This document shows, piece after piece, positions 12,250 to 26,100 of a DNA stretch of 64,000 nucleotides. The DNA lies in NCBI GenBank assembly GCA_963966185.1, contig CAWZYM010000139.1, positions 779,221 to 843,220 of the forward strand, given 5' to 3'. The notes below the pieces were generated by a model. It had not been told where the DNA came from. It saw nothing but the letters and a program-made list of their open reading frames with translations, and ran no database searches. The position numbers were made by a program, and so were the translations under genes. Within the stretch, counting starts at the first letter, position 1, and each line of letters starts with the position of its first letter. This stretch comes from Rhabditoides inermis (taxonomy: Eukaryota; Nematoda; Chromadorea; Rhabditida; Rhabditidae).

Positions 12250-12620
12250 CACTTATATGTGCAACAGATGACGAGCGTCCCTATCCCGGACAGAGTTTAC
12301 ACCCCGACCTTACAGAACTTGTTGGTGTGCTTCAACCACCTATGTTTTTGGACATAACTATGATTGTCTTGGTAGAATAGGTAAGGGCATTGCGATCTAA
12401 CATGGTTTGACTCATATTTATGAATATGCAAATTTCGAGAATTTGCATATTTGTATCAAATCAGAAACAGGTAGTAAGAAGAGCGGTAGTAGTAACTGTT
12501 AGTAACAATACTGACTTTGAAGCTGCTCAAATTGAGACAGTACAGCAAGTTATGTGTGGTCGGGAGTGTAAACTCTGTCCGGGATTGGGCGTGTCATCAA
12601 CAGATGCTAGAACAGAGACG
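12250..12620. mobile_element. Foldback element centred on a paired octamer palindrome
   Basis: The outer arms match imperfectly in inverted orientation. CCGGACAGAGTTTACACC near 12286 returns as GTGTAAACTCTGTCCGGGA near 12566, with CAGATGACG/GTCATCAACAG further out. The arms are symmetric about position 12436. At that centre lies AATATGCAAATTT, followed after a few bases by its complement (12423-12451). Non-coding. Confidence 0.7.
12423..12451. promoter_or_regulatory. Palindrome containing two ATGCAAAT octamers
   Basis: The stretch holds ATGCAAAT and its reverse complement ATTTGCAT, the classic POU/Oct octamer, back to back with a 5 bp gap. It forms the core of the foldback element, so it may be a transposon feature rather than a working regulatory site. 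Confidence 0.35.
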
Positions 12621-13255
12621 CAGAGACCTCCATTCGCGCTGCATTGCAAATGGCAGCGCAGGCTAGGGATGAGGAGTGAGTATAGAAACAGCGTGTGTAA
12701 CTGAGAGACGCAGTCTGTGAGAGCGGTGTAATAGCGTGTGAAATGGAGAGAGTGCAGGATGTGTTCTTTTCTGTTCTGAGTGCTCTCTGGCAGCACACAG
12801 CGACGCTCGCTTCGCACAAACAAGTAACCTGCTCCACCACCCCTGCTCTCGACTCACACACGAATTGTTTGACACTGCTAGCTTCTTGCATTGATTGAAA
12901 ATGCATCGCGGAGGGCGGGTTTTCTATTTGACCGCTGATAGACGTTAAAAACGTGCATCGAACCTTGTTTGAACGCGTTGAATCGTTTCCGTTTCCTGTC
13001 GTCTTGTCAATCTCGCCGAATTCCGTACTCGTCCTATATTTGCTCATGAGTCACTATGCGAAATACCGATAAAACCTCGTAACTGATAAAACGATGAGTG
13101 GGCGCTATCTTTGCTTGGTCAGTGTCTGATAGCGAGGAGCGAGCGCATATTGTCCTCGATTCTCTCGCTGCTGTTTGTTCGTCATGTTGATGTTCTCGAA
13201 GACGTATATACATATATACTCGTTTGTTCGTTATTGATTTATCGATCGGTTCAGG

Positions 13256-16200
13256 ATGCACTTTGGCAACCACCACATGCACGACGACGAGCTGGACGAC
13301 GTGTCGTCGCGGCTCTGGAAGCTCATCCCCCAGCAGACGCAGGACATGGTTTGTTCACATCTTTATTTGTTTGTTTACATGTTTGTTGACTTTTTTATAG
13401 GTGGCCATGTTCCTCTTCCTCGTTGTCCTCCCTATGGGCATCCTCTTTGAGATGTTCTACATCCTGCCCGAGAGCTATCCTGTCTTCAGCGACGGTGCGT
13501 TGTCTGTGTGTTTACTTGATTATATAATCATATTATGTATATATTGCTCCTATTTTTATTGCCCCTACCCGTACTTTTTTTTGTTTTTGTTAGCTCCTGG
13601 TTTCAGAGTGGAACACGCGTGCGATGCTCATCTCTTTCCTCGTCTTCAACATCTACGTCAACTGGGCCCAAGTGATCCGCATAGGACGTGAGTATTATTT
13701 GTTTGTTTGTGTTTGTCTTGTCTGCAGGTTGTAGAGTCGAAACGAGATTCCGCTATGTATCCAGCTATATTTAAAAACCTTTCTTGTTTACTTGTTCACA
13801 TTCTTGTTCGTTGCAGCGAACGGCCCGAACCCGATCCTTCCGAACGTCGTGCAGGCGGGCTTCCGCTACTGCCACTCGTGTCACATGAACGCGCCCCCGA
13901 GGGCCTACCACTGTCCCGGTCAGTAAAACATTTGTTAATTCATTTGGTGGTTATATTTATCTATTCACTAAGAATACACCTGATTGTATGTTGATGTCAT
14001 CAATTGTGATGGATTGTGTTGTACATTATTCCACGATGCCTTTGAATGTGTAACGAAATGTCCCTGATTCTTCAATATTTGCTGTACAGTAAAAATCGGA
14101 GGATATCCTCTATGAATCTTGCTGCTGATCCCCATCATTATCCACATCACCATGTTTACATGATGATTAGGTGGCCGGATGTGATGACTTGCCTTTGGTG
14201 GTATGATGATCATCTCCCGTTGCAGTGTGCGACTCGTGTTCGTTCCGCCGCGACCACCATTGCTCGTTCGCCGCCACCTGCGTCGGACATTTCAACCAGA
14301 GGTAGGGGTTGGTTGGTTGTTTGTTTGTTTGTTTACTTGTTTGCGAGAACGGCTATAGTGATATAATAAGCTCGCACTTAGCTCAGGATTTTTCGTTGAA
14401 AACATTATCGTGGATTTTGAACATACAGTATACTGAACGAAATGCGCAGCATCTTGTTTTTGCCGTTCATATCTCTATTCCACTGATCCTCTCACATGTT
14501 CATATGGCGCAGTGGTAACGCTCTCGCTCATCAAGCAGCGGTTCGAGGGTTCGATCTAGGGTATCATCGCAAAATTTTGTCAAATTGAAAACATCATCCA
14601 AAGGGTTTTGATCGTTGTCTAACCACCCTAATGTCTCTCGTCAAAAGATTGGAACTCATTTGCGGGCCCACTATAATTGTAGTTTAAACAGCTGATCACA
14701 ATTAGTTACCGTGTGTAGAACTTTGAGGAGGTTGCTTGAAACTTACTTTTCCATGTATGTGAGGTGGTTCTTTGTTGTGGAGATGATCTATTTAACATGG
14801 ACTTGCAGGTACTTCGTGTCCGCGGCTGTCAACGTGTTCGTCATGAGCAGCATGTTCATGTGGTGGGTGCTCGTTTTGTAATTTGTAAAATAAATCCTAA
14901 TATATAGAAAACGCAATGTCCGTCTGTCTGTAAGTTATACTGTTGCGGCGCTCTCTAAATACTCGTAGCTAGCATGTGAGACGCGCCGGGTTTGCACTAA
15001 TTTTAAGCCCCGCCCACTATAACCAGGAGTAGGAGCACCGTAGGCGCGACTCTGGTATAATATCAATAATATCAGTTATCGTTCGGCATGTGAGCAACGG
15101 GGGGAATTGGAGCTGTAACATATTGTATTTGAAAAGATAATTTAGTGAAAAGTATTGTTTTCTGTATTGAGTTTGATTTCAGCCGTGGTCGTGGTGGATT
15201 TCGGAATTGTATTTTGTTGATGTGAATTATTGAGAAATGGGGATTCGGTCAAATACACTGCAGACAAGTTACACTTTATCTAAATTACTTTTTATCGGTT
15301 GTAGTGAATGTGTCGGTTTAAAACAATGAGGAAATGACAAAGCAGAGTGAGTGGTTCACAAATAAATGAGAAAAACCCGGTGTTGATGCTTTGGTTGGTT
15401 GGTTTGATTCGATCTGATTTTGATATTTGCTCTCTAGCTGGACGTGGTCGTGGCTGGACAGTCGCCTGGACGGGCTCAGCCTGGTGCGCGCCTGGCAGCT
15501 CATGCTCCCCCATCTCGCACTCCTCCTCCGCATCATCTCCTGGTCGCAGTTCCTCAACGTGGGTACAGCTACTCGTTTTGTACTCTTTTCGATCTCTCCA
15601 CGTGTTTGTGTGTTTTCTTCTGTTTGATGTTGGTTGGAATCTGTATGGAGAATGAATCAATGAATATTGAGTTGTAGTGCAGGTATAGTGTCCGATTTAA
15701 GTTAGTAATGACGCTTTACGATGCCGCATTCACATTTCCGAAATCCTATTCGATCCGTAGTAGTGGTGTGACTGAAACATTTAGTAGAAGTTGACATGGG
15801 ATTTTACACAGAATGATATAAAATATAGAGAGGTATTGAATTGAATACCCGTTTATCATACGTTTCATTTGAAACCGTTGTAATTTTGAATGGTAATGCA
15901 AATCTAGTGGCCGATTTGAGATTATATAAATTATGGAGAGGTATTGAATTGGATGTTGTGTGTTGAATGTGTATCATGCTCCTCTTGTTTGCAGACTGTG
16001 TTCTTCGCCTCCATGCTGACTGTGTGGCTGTTCTCTTGCTACCTGCTGGCGGCTCAGGCCTTCTGCATCGCACGCGGACAGACCCGCGTCGAGTACCTCA
16101 TGGTGGGTGAAAAGGAGGAAGATGGTAACGGTATGGAGTGTGGTGTGCAGGTTACTGTATGTGTGGGGCATATTTTACGTCGGTATGATAGGATTTGTGG

Positions 16201-16467
16201 ATATGTGTAGTGGCTGAGAGTTTTACATTTTATGAACAGAGGAACATTACAATCTGATTGTGCATAGTGATAAATGTTGCATGATGGTGTCGATTGCAGG
16301 ACGTGCACGCGTACCAGCTGGGAGTGGTGCGGAACGTGCGCGAGTGTCTGGGCGCTCGCTGGCCGCTCGCCCTTCTCTCTCCCCTCGTGCCCTCGCCCCT
16401 CCCCTCCAACGGACTCTCATGGCACACCCGCGAGATGGAGGAACACGCACAGACGAAGAGCATGTAG
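13256..16467 (+). CDS. DHHC-type palmitoyltransferase, 298 aa
   Basis: Nine exons: 13256-13348, 13401-13494, 13607-13687, 13817-13918, 14226-14301, 14809-14862, 15438-15558, 15995-16102 and 16300-16467. They sum to 897 bases with no internal stop. The enzyme would attach palmitate to cysteines of membrane-associated proteins. Two membrane segments (near VAMFLFLVVLPMGILFEMF and MLISFLVFNIYVNW) precede the cysteine-rich domain. That domain reads FRYCHSCHMNAPPRAYHC, then CDSCSFRRDHHCSFAATC, then VGHFNQRYF; the catalytic Cys is in DHHC. Two or more membrane segments follow. DHHC is followed by SFAATC rather than the usual PW, which resembles the divergent ZDHHC24-like branch (inference). The ATG follows a TTCAG acceptor by one base, suggesting trans-splicing. 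An AATAAA lies at about 16719. Confidence 0.9.
14501..14567 (+). pseudogene. tRNA-like relic in a DHHC-gene intron
   Basis: TGGCGCAGTGG at 14505-14515 is a perfect A-box match, and GGTTCGATCTAGG downstream fits a B box. Acceptor and T stems do not pair well, so this is a tRNA-derived relic, not a working tRNA. It lies in the same orientation as the host gene. Confidence 0.4.
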
Positions 16468-16718
16468 ACCGTGTACCGTGTCTCCCGACTTGTTTGACCA
16501 ATCTCTGTATCCTGTACTTGTTTCACATGCTGTACTTGCTTTAGTGTTTCTCAAGGTCTAGTCCTTCCACTTTTTGACTAAATATATAATAATCGGTGTG
16601 GGGTAGCCCCGCTCACAGACCATATGAATCTGTTCCCGAATCTTGTACTCAATGATTGACGAATCTTATTAGATGTTTTGGAAAATATTGTTCCTGTGCC
16701 GTGTTGTAACGCGATGTA

Positions 16719-16724
16719 ATAAAG
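16719..16724 (+). terminator. Poly(A) signal of the DHHC gene
   Basis: AATAAA about 250 bases after the stop codon in an AT-rich context. It is the first canonical signal downstream. Confidence 0.5.
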
Positions 16725-17095
16725 ATGTACATATTGTGTTTATTGAAATTGAATTGAAGGAATCGAGGTTTAGTGATCCTCGCGATGACGATATTTGAGA
16801 GATTGCGAAATAGCAGAGATGACGCGTAGACTCCGCCTTCTTTAGCTTCTGCGGGCAGTGTTGTTGAAGTGGAATATCGATTTCTGCCATCGTCATTGAT
16901 CAGATGTCGGCGCGGTCAACGCCTGTTTCGGACAGAAACGGCTATGAAGCAGGCGGGTTTTGAGTATCGTGAATTTTATTGCTTCGTCTCTCGGAAATTA
17001 ATTGTAATCATGGCTTTTCATATTATTTGAAACGTAGTTTACTTGCCAGTTTGACAGAAGTAAGTTGCACAAGTTTTTTTGTTAGTAGCAAATGG

Positions 17096-20000
17096 ATGAT
17101 GGCGAGAGATGACGCAGATAATGTGACTGTTCCAGAAGACCGCGAGGTGTCTTCTACGAACATGTTGTACGTGCACCCCGACTCGGATATTGAGGGATTC
17201 GGCGAGGACTCGTACATGACCAGCGAAGACGAACTCGACCACACCAAGGTCGGACCACATCGGTATTGTCCTGCGAACGTGTATGGGTATAGGTGGTGTG
17301 GTGTGTGCCCAGCGTATTCAGAGTTTTCTTACAAGGCTCTTGAAGCGCGCATTGCAGGGCTACCCTATCTGGAGGTGTGGTGTGAACGGGGCGTCTACTT
17401 CGAGGGAGGGAGGCACTGGCTCCTCCTCGTCCCTCAACTCTGCCCAGTCCAGTCGACCGGCCAGCACCCGGGCAGACGAGGCGGGGTGAGTAACGGGTAG
17501 ATGAGAGGAGGATGTTGTAGTGCATTTGTCGGATTTTAGCATATTAACTGTGTTTTTAGGTGTTCTGGGAAAGTAGTTTGTATCTAGATCGTTCGATTGT
17601 GGAAATGTGCAGATGTGGCATATGTTTATAGGTAAACCTATCCTAGGATTGTCTGGGCAATGTTTTTGTCAGTCTTTAGCGAGAACTGTAACGTACTTTT
17701 GTTGGAAAGAACACCTGCTTTGAAAAGCATTTCCAGTTCTTAAGATAATAGGTGAACCTATCGAAGTATTGCGGTGAAATCACGATCTCGATAGCAACCA
17801 TCCGATGAAGCATATTTTAGATTTGTAGAAAACGGAGGTTGTGGATGCATGCAATGTGTGTTGTTTGGTTTCAGTGACTACTCGGATGACGCGGCGAATG
17901 GCTACGCGAATGAGAGGGAGAAGGAGGAGGAGGAGGAGGAGGAGGGGCGGTGGAATGGTCACGGGCAGGGAGGTGAGTGGTGGAAATGAGAAGGAAAAGG
18001 ATGCATGTGATGTGATTGAAATCATACAAGTTCGAAAACTCTTTACGTTTCTTGCGTGACGACGTGGAAGTATTGTTGGTGATGCATATTTCTGACTGAG
18101 AGGAGCGGCGCTATTTGGTATTAAGTTGAACATTATTTTATGATTACTTATGTATCGAATTTGTATCGATTTTTCAGAGCGCGAGTACAGTGGCGACGAT
18201 TTTGCTGTGAATGGAGGAGAGGAGGCGGAGCCGTGGCATCATCAGGATGAGTGGCAGGAAGGAGAGGGGGAGGAGAAGGAACACGACCTAAACGAAACGC
18301 TCAAGTGGGTGGTCTGTTTCATTTGATGTTATCAGCTAGATTCCGCGAGAGCAGTAGTATTTTGTGGTGAGCGCGGAGATAGAGAGAGCGAGAGACCGAG
18401 AAAGTGTGTGTGTTGAGGAGAGTGGCGAGAGCGCGGGGCGCAGTCAGCTTATGTGTGTCGCCACAGTTCGTGCGTTCGTTGCAGGGTGAGATTAGAGGTG
18501 GTTGCGAAATGCTAGGTGTTCCTGCCATGTTTGGTGTGGTAACAGTTTCATGCAGTGTTCGATTGTGAGTCAGATAAAAGTTACTTCTTTTCTTCCATCG
18601 TGGTTTGAGTTGTGTGAACATGTGAAGTGAAGTATAGTAGACTGTTGAGTTTTGATTGAGTTGCGTGATATAAGATGTTTCGTCATCCGATTTCCTATTC
18701 ACTTTTCTTCGCGTGTCTGTCGCATCGCATGATCGAGCGACGCAAATGGATTGAAGGGATTATGCAAGTATGGTGTGATTAGTCGAGTATGGGCTCTTGA
18801 CCTTGGAAAGTTTATGTAATTCATTTGTATGTGGATGTATGAGAAAATTGTCATAAACCACCTTTTTTGTGGTTTTCCTTTGCGTTACTTTGTTGTCTAA
18901 GAAAAAAGTCCATTCCTTTCAAGTTTCAACTTCATGCTTTACAGGGACGACTCTATGGTGAATGAGGATGGTGCGGGTGCTGGAGGAGAGGGCGAGGGCG
19001 AGTTGGACATGAGTGAGATGCACATGTCCCGGCGCTACTCGGACGAGGAGAGCAGCGACGACGAAGACGAGTGCATGGGGCTGCACGGGGCAGAGCAGCA
19101 GGAGCAGGTGGGCGGGCAGTTGAGGGGGGGGTGATTATAGGAAGCAATGATTTGTACGTGTTTCGATTGCAGTTTTGGGAGGGAGATGTATTGAGAGGCA
19201 CGTACACAACAACAGTAGTGTTTATGTGTATGTGAGTTGTGAACTGTGGTTGTGTGCGAACATGTTTCGATACTAGTTGTATCACGATGAGGAGGACGAG
19301 TTCGCAGAGGAGACGGCGGAGGAGAGGAAAGCGCGGATGAACAGCGAGGAGTACTACGAGGTTATTGATTTATTGATTTTTCATTCTTCATGTCTTGTTT
19401 AATAAATTTGTATGCTTTACTGTTTCTGTAATCCGGTTTGTTATTCTGACAAGTTATCTTTTTTTGGTTCAGGCTCATTTCCTGTACGATGACGAGGAAC
19501 TGCCGGCGCACAGAGTGGTTAGTGTGTTTTATTGATTAATTGATTATCGAGTTATTTTCATGGTTTGGTTTTCAGCTGCTCCACTCTAAGAACAAGGATC
19601 TGCGTCGCATCGAGATGGACCGAGTCGTGTGCAGCACTCTGGTGGGTTACTGTAGGATACTGTAGTCTATTGGATTACTGTACTTACCGTCTCTCTTGTT
19701 CAGCTCAGTGACGTGGATGCTCACGGAGCCATGGACATGAACCTCATCCAGCAGAACTTTGTGTGAGTTTTTTTGTCTCCTGAAGACAATGGAAAATTAG
19801 TATTCATTTTTGATCATGTACGTGAGTGGTATAGTAATCGTATTGTTCTGTTTTCTGCATATACGCTGACGGTCATTGGCCATGGAAGCACAGTATTTCT
19901 TCTTTCTTGTCGACAGGCTGATTATGCGACTGCCTCTGATCCGTGTGTGTGTTACAGGCACAACCTGGGCGCGCCCCTCTATCCCTATCTGCTCTCGTGC

Positions 20001-20140
20001 TATGACTGCGCCGTGATCAAAGAGGCGAAGCAGCAGCTCAGCCAGCTACAGATGCGGCTGGAGGATGTGGGTGTGAAAGAGAGAGAGAGAGAGAGCAAGA
20101 GAGAAAGAGAGAGAGAGAGAGAGAGGGAGGGAGAGAGAGA

Positions 20141-20184
<44 letters not shown>

Positions 20185-23100
20185 GGAAGAGAGAGAGAGA
20201 GAGACGGAGTGCTGACGTGACGTGTGGATGGTTGCAGCACACGCTGCACCGTCTGCTGGAGAGGCATGGCGATGGAAAACTGCGGGTGATGGACAAGTGC
20301 GCCCTCTACTACGCACTACAGGCCGGCATCGCCAACAAGATACGCAGGTGGGCGCCGCCCCCGCCAGCCACGCCCACTCGGCGGGGCGGGCGGATGCTTT
20401 GATGTAGTTGTTATCATGTGTGATCTACTGTAGGATACTGTAGATGCTGTTTGCACCTTTTGTGTGCTTATGCATTGCAATTAGGACTTCTTACTGAAGC
20501 AGTAGATAAGGAAGTAGGCGGGGCATGTCTGACAAGGTGTTCGCGGTCCTCCGCTTGGATGGAATCTACTTGACAACATATCAAAAATTCAGCCGCCCTC
20601 GTTAAAGTATCTTCTTAACTTTTTTTCTGATTTGTATGTTTCAAACGATGAACAATGGTGTAATGTGTGTTTTGATCACAATATGTTTTTTTCATTATCG
20701 TATGTCCAAATATAATTAATCCTGTTATAGAGAGGAGAAGTCTGCGGATGCGAAAAGCCACGAACAGCTGATTCCAGAGAACAGGAAGAGGCATATGCGG
20801 GTGGGTCAGGAAGAGGGAGGAGTGGAGGAAGGGAGGGAGGGAGGGAGGGAGGGAGGGAGGGAGGGAGGAAGGAAGGAAGGAAGGAAGGAAGGAAGGAAGG
20901 AAGGAAGGAAGGAAGGAAGGAAGGAAGGGAGGAAGGAAGGGAGGGAGGGAGGGAGGAAGGGAGGGAGGAAGGGAGGAAGGGAGGAAGGGAGGGAGGGAGG
21001 GAGGGAGGGAGGGAGGGAGAGAGAGAGAGACTCAATCGTTTAGATGCTCAACTATATCTACCACGTTGTGCGCACCAATCAGTTAGTGAACGGTAACTCG
21101 GACCCCGTTGACTGGAACTTCATCAAGGAGAGCATTCAGGTGGGTGGAGAGAGGAGAGAGAGAGAGAGAGAGAGAGAGATGAGCAGAGAGTGTTTTTGTT
21201 ACTTGATTGTAACTGATGCCATGTCGCTTGCAGCAATCTGGCTCGGGTGGACTGTACGCTTTCAAGATGAAGTCAGTCGCCAAGGAGTGGCCCGTCAAGT
21301 TCCCTTTCAAGGTTGTTGTTGTTTGTTTGTTTGTTTGTTGTTGTTTACCTTGTGTTGACAGGGCGACGGTGGCGAGGAGGACAAGTCTGCGTGGAACCTG
21401 AACCCGCAGACGAGCCACTGGCTGATCGGCAGGAGTTCCATCAAACTCGCCATCAAGGACCAGCAGGTGAATCGCTGTGCTCGCGATTATATATTCATGT
21501 CCACTATCTCTTCTATCTATTTTGAGAAAACTACGCGTTGTCTGTGTCTTCGGCTGTTACGTGTTGTTGTATTGATTGATGGCTTGCTTTGCAGGTGACC
21601 ATGTGGCGAGATGTGTTCGAGTTTGTGGAGCAAGTGGGCGCGAAGCGAGGCTCGTTCCTCCAGATTCAACCCAAGTACAGGGAGCTGGCAGAGGTGGAGG
21701 TGGAGGTGAAGAAGAAGAAGCTGAAGGTGTACAGAGGTGAGGAGGGAAGGAGGGAGGGAGGGAGAGAGAGAGAGAGAAATGGGAATGTTTCAGTGTTCTC
21801 GGACGAGGAGATCAAGGCTGACCTCGAGACTCGCGAGAAGGAGTCGCAGCGCGTCAAGGATATACGGTAATTGATTGATCGGTTCTGGTTGTATCGATCG
21901 GTTCGGAACCTGAATGGCTTGCTTTCCCTGCAGCGACCCCCGCGCGCGCGTCCGCCCCGAGGACCCGTTCGGTCCGGGCCCGCGAGAGAGACGCGAGCGG
22001 CCCGCCTTCGTCCCACCCAAGAGGGAACAGCCGAGGACGAAGATCCCCGTCGTCGGAACGGTGCGTGGTTGTGGGAGGGAGAGCGATCAAGTATGGCTCA
22101 TTCAGAACATCTTCAACAAGAACGGCGACGATGATTCGTCGAGCGATGAGGAGAGGCGACAGGAGAGGAGGGATGGGGGACGGGAGGAGAGGGCGCGGCA
22201 GGGTCCACTCGCTCGGTCCGATGACGTGGCTCATTCAGAAGAGGGTGGGTGACTGAGCGTGTATGCATTGTCTGTTTGTAAACGAGCGATCAATCGACGC
22301 TTACCAAGTCGCTATCGGCTATCGGCACTCTTGCGGCGCAGTTTGGCATACTCTCGCGCGACCCAATGATTCCTTTTACAAGCCCTGGTAACAGATATTT
22401 CTCTAAAAGGTTACAGTTAGAAGTTTTAAAACGTTTGGTTTATCTTTCAATAATCGGTTTATTGCAGCGATGTCCCTGCCGCCCGCGAAGCCCTTCATGC
22501 CTTACACGGAAGAGGGAGAGGGAATAGGTGAGCGTTACTTTCTCCATTCTCCCTCTTCCTTTTGTGTCTTCCTTGTTGTTTCTTTGAATATGATTATGAT
22601 TTACTTGTAGGTTTCGGCGGATTCGGTCAGAATTCCAGAGAAGGGGAAGGAGATGGGTATGAAGGAGGAGGAGGGGGAGACGAGAAGCAGGTCGACGAAT
22701 ACGACTACGAGGATGAGGAGGAGGAGGAGGAGGAGGACGTGGAAGGAGAGGGTGGGTGTTGTTGTTGTTGTTGTTGTTGTTTATGAGTTGCTTGTTGCAG
22801 GCCACCGTTCACTGCATCGAGACAGCGATGATGACGATTCGAGTGGATCGGGGTCGGATGTGAGCAGTGTGGTGAGTGCATGGTTACATTCACTTTATCA
22901 ATTGTTATCATTCAGCGTCAGTTCTGTATACACTTTATTCAATCTTTTTGTCTGGCATTTAACGGTCCGTTTGCAGGCGTCGTATATATCGGTGGACTTT
23001 GAACCGCCGCCGGGTGTGACCGGAGAGGCTCTGGAGCGAGAGAGGGCCTTGCACGTAGAGAACAAGAGACAGAAGAAGGCGGAGTGGCAGCAGAAAATCG

Positions 23101-26100
23101 AGAAGAGAGTGCGTGCGGGACAGGCGTGCGAGGGTGACTCGAGTGGCTGTGTTTAGGATGCGGACTTGAGAGACAAGGAGAAGAAACGGGAGGAGAGGCG
23201 ATTGCGGCAGCAGAGCAGGGAGAAAGAGGAGAAGGAGAAGGTGGGCTGGAAGGGGGGAGTAGGGGGGGGGGGATTCCATCTGCTCTCAAGATCACTAGTT
23301 TCTCAATCGGAGTTGAATTCATCCATTTCTTGAGGTGTCATGACAGCCAGAAGGCATCACAGCACCATCACCAAACACTTGTCGTTGTTCAGATTCTCGC
23401 CCCAATTCCCGCACCAGTGAAACGTCCGTCGCCTCCCGCGGCCGCCTCTGCGGTGTCGACTTCGGTAGAGAACCCGATGTTCGTAGGAGGGGACATGGCG
23501 AGAGGAGGAGGAGAAGGAGGAGGAGGGCAGGAGACGCCGGTGCAGAGACAACAGCACACGCAACTGACTGCCGAGAATCCGCGGTGAGTGATACACACTA
23601 GTTCGTGGTTGGTGAATCTTTTCATTTCAGTTCTATCTTCCGGCAGCCGGCGACACCGGCACCTCTCCCATCTGCCCAGTCAGCCCAGTTAGCCCAGCCA
23701 GCCCAGCCAGCCCAGTCGGCCCAGTCAGCCCAGCCGGCGAGGCAGTCTGTGTTCTCGCGGAATGGCGGAGCAGCGACGTCAGCGAGTGCGAGTGCCGAGG
23801 TGGGTGAGGGGAAGTGGACAAGGGAAGTGAGATATTCACGAAACGCATTTATTCGGCCGACTGTCTGTAGGTAGAAACGTTGTCACTCAATATAAATGCC
23901 GGCATTTTTTTTTTAAATAGTTAGGACTCTGGATAAATTACTAATTATCATGTTTCATCGCTCTAAATGTTCTGCGGATGCGTATTTGTCACAATTTTTA
24001 TGCGTGGGAGGAATCTGAGAGTTATACAATCGCTGAACCTCACTTTCATAAGCCAGTAATAGAGGATGATATTTGCAGTCGTTGAATCTGCGCGAGGAGC
24101 CAGTGATTCGGTCGTCTCGGCACTCTTCGCGTGAGAGTGGAAGAGGAGGAGGGAGGAGTTGGCAGAGCGAGAGAACCGACCAGCCACCACCGCCCATCGT
24201 CGAGTCGTGGGGAGCGGCGCCCACAAAGCCCGGTTAGTGGTGAGCGATACGGATGCGTCGCTTTTTTCGTTACCGGTTAGAGGTGATGAAGTGGTTGAGG
24301 GCCAAGGCAGACCGTAGAGGAGTCGCTCCCCACGTCCATCATTCTCCCTGCCGGGGTGGTGAGATGTATGAAACATGGGTGCTGAGAAAGAAGCTGAATC
24401 TGTGGTGAATTGACAGTCGACAAGCGACTTGTCGGAGTAAAAAAAGTATTGATGCTTGATGGAAGCTTATATATTGTGTGTTCAGCTCCCCGCCCGCCGT
24501 CGCCGCCTCGCAAGGTGTGGCGCTCGTCCGGGTTCACCCAGCCGCCCTCTGATCGGCAGTCGTTCCGCGATCCGAATGGGGACAGGAGGCGGGGCTTCGG
24601 ATCCGAGCCGCAGATGCCGGAGGATGCGAGGGGTGGCTTCGGACAGGCACAGCGAGGATACGACAGGAACGGGTTCGGAGGATCGGCAGCGTTCGGCACG
24701 GCGGTGAGTAGTGAAACGTGAAGGAGTGGGCACTGGGCACATTGGAAATGAGGAGATGACGAGAATTCAAATACCTTGGCCCTCCTAGGGTCCTAAAAGC
24801 CCCAAAAATTCGAAATTACGGTTTTGCTGTATTCCTGTATTTCAAAAAAGGGAATGTCGTACGCCCGTTTGCGATCAGCAGATGAGTGTCCTGTGGACAA
24901 GAAATGTGGACGATATGTTTATCTTGTGCTTTCAGCCCATCTCCCACTCTAGCCCACGGGACACTTTTGTGGACGTTGGTTTGGGATTCGGACAGAATCA
25001 GGGTCGGCAGCAGGGTGAGTGTGGTGAAATATTGCGTCATCGTTGAGTATTTGATATGCGAGAAAGCGCACTTTGAAATGGGCTATTCTCGGTTGATGGT
25101 CACACTCACGCGTATTGATCATTCTGATCATATCACTAGCAGTTGATTCGATGATCGGTGGGGCGTTGCGAAATATACGTGAAATGTGGATGCTATTGTA
25201 AGAACGGGGACGGGTGGGAGGGGCTTGAGATGAGTGATGAGTCAGATAGGTGCACTGAATGTGAGTAGGGACGAAGCAGAGTGTTTTGCGAAAATATTCG
25301 AAAGGTACACGCGAGACTCTCCGGAAGGGAGAAGAGTCCCCGCCTCGCCATCTCACTCTCTCTTGTCCGCGCACTCTTTCGCGCCTCTCTTTTCGCTTTG
25401 TTTCGAAAATGCCGCCGCACTTTCGCGCACCAGCGGGCACTGTGACAGTGTGGTGTCGGTAGTGTGAGAAGAGCTGTTCGCGTTGTTTTATCGTTGTCTG
25501 TGAACCGTGCAATCCACTTGTTTCAGACATGGCAGCCCCGGCGATGGTCTCTTCTCGTGGAAATGGATACGGTGACGGCGGAAGGAATGGTGAGCGAGAT
25601 GACACGATGTTAAGAAGGGTTTTAAAATGTAAATCTAGACAATGTAGAGAGTGTGTACGAGTGGCGTTGAGAGTGGATGGGAGATGGGATGAGCTGTTTG
25701 CAGGCTCGGCCCCCCTCCTTCCCTCATCGTCTGTCTACTCGGACCGGATACAGGCACAGTACGACAATGCCACCGTGTACAGCCAGCAGCCAGCCAGCGA
25801 GCGGGTCAGTCAATCACGGCCCTGGTTCTTTGTGTATTGTGTTGTGGATTGGTGATTGGTGGACGACGTGAGAGTGGCCGAATGCATCCACAATTATCTG
25901 CATCTTTGGCCTTTGAATATATTATGTTGTTGTCTCCCCAGCTTGTATGATGCAGTCTTTGAGGGCGTGGGTGTGGGCGACGGCATGGCTCGGCTGCCGA
26001 GCGACTCGCAGCGCAGCTACGGACAGCACGGAGGGTTCGGCGGACACAACAGGTACACGGACGCACCACGGCATGTTCGAGTGTGACACGCTAGTCGTGG

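Larger units (their letters stand above)
8298..13255. other. Intergenic region, repeat-rich, no confident gene
   Basis: About 5 kb between the divergent secreted-protein gene and the DHHC gene. It contains an ATTATAGAA/GAAGAAGAT simple repeat at about 8978-9068, a tRNA-like relic at about 9360-9445, a poly-C tract near 10143, CT-rich tracts around 10975-11090, and two foldback elements (11478-11672 and about 12250-12620). Open frames at 9321-9919 and 10424-10870 show no protein-like motif or splice context, and I do not call them genes. Confidence 0.5.

Noticed and set aside
20676..21043. Long frames of Ser/Leu/Pro or Arg/Glu/Gly repeats
   Set aside because: Translations of GGGA/GGAA microsatellites, not genes.
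17096..22252. SPT6- or PAT1-like factor, suggested by the acidic N terminus
   Set aside because: No SPT6 or PAT1 domain motifs appear in the later exons; acidity alone is not evidence.
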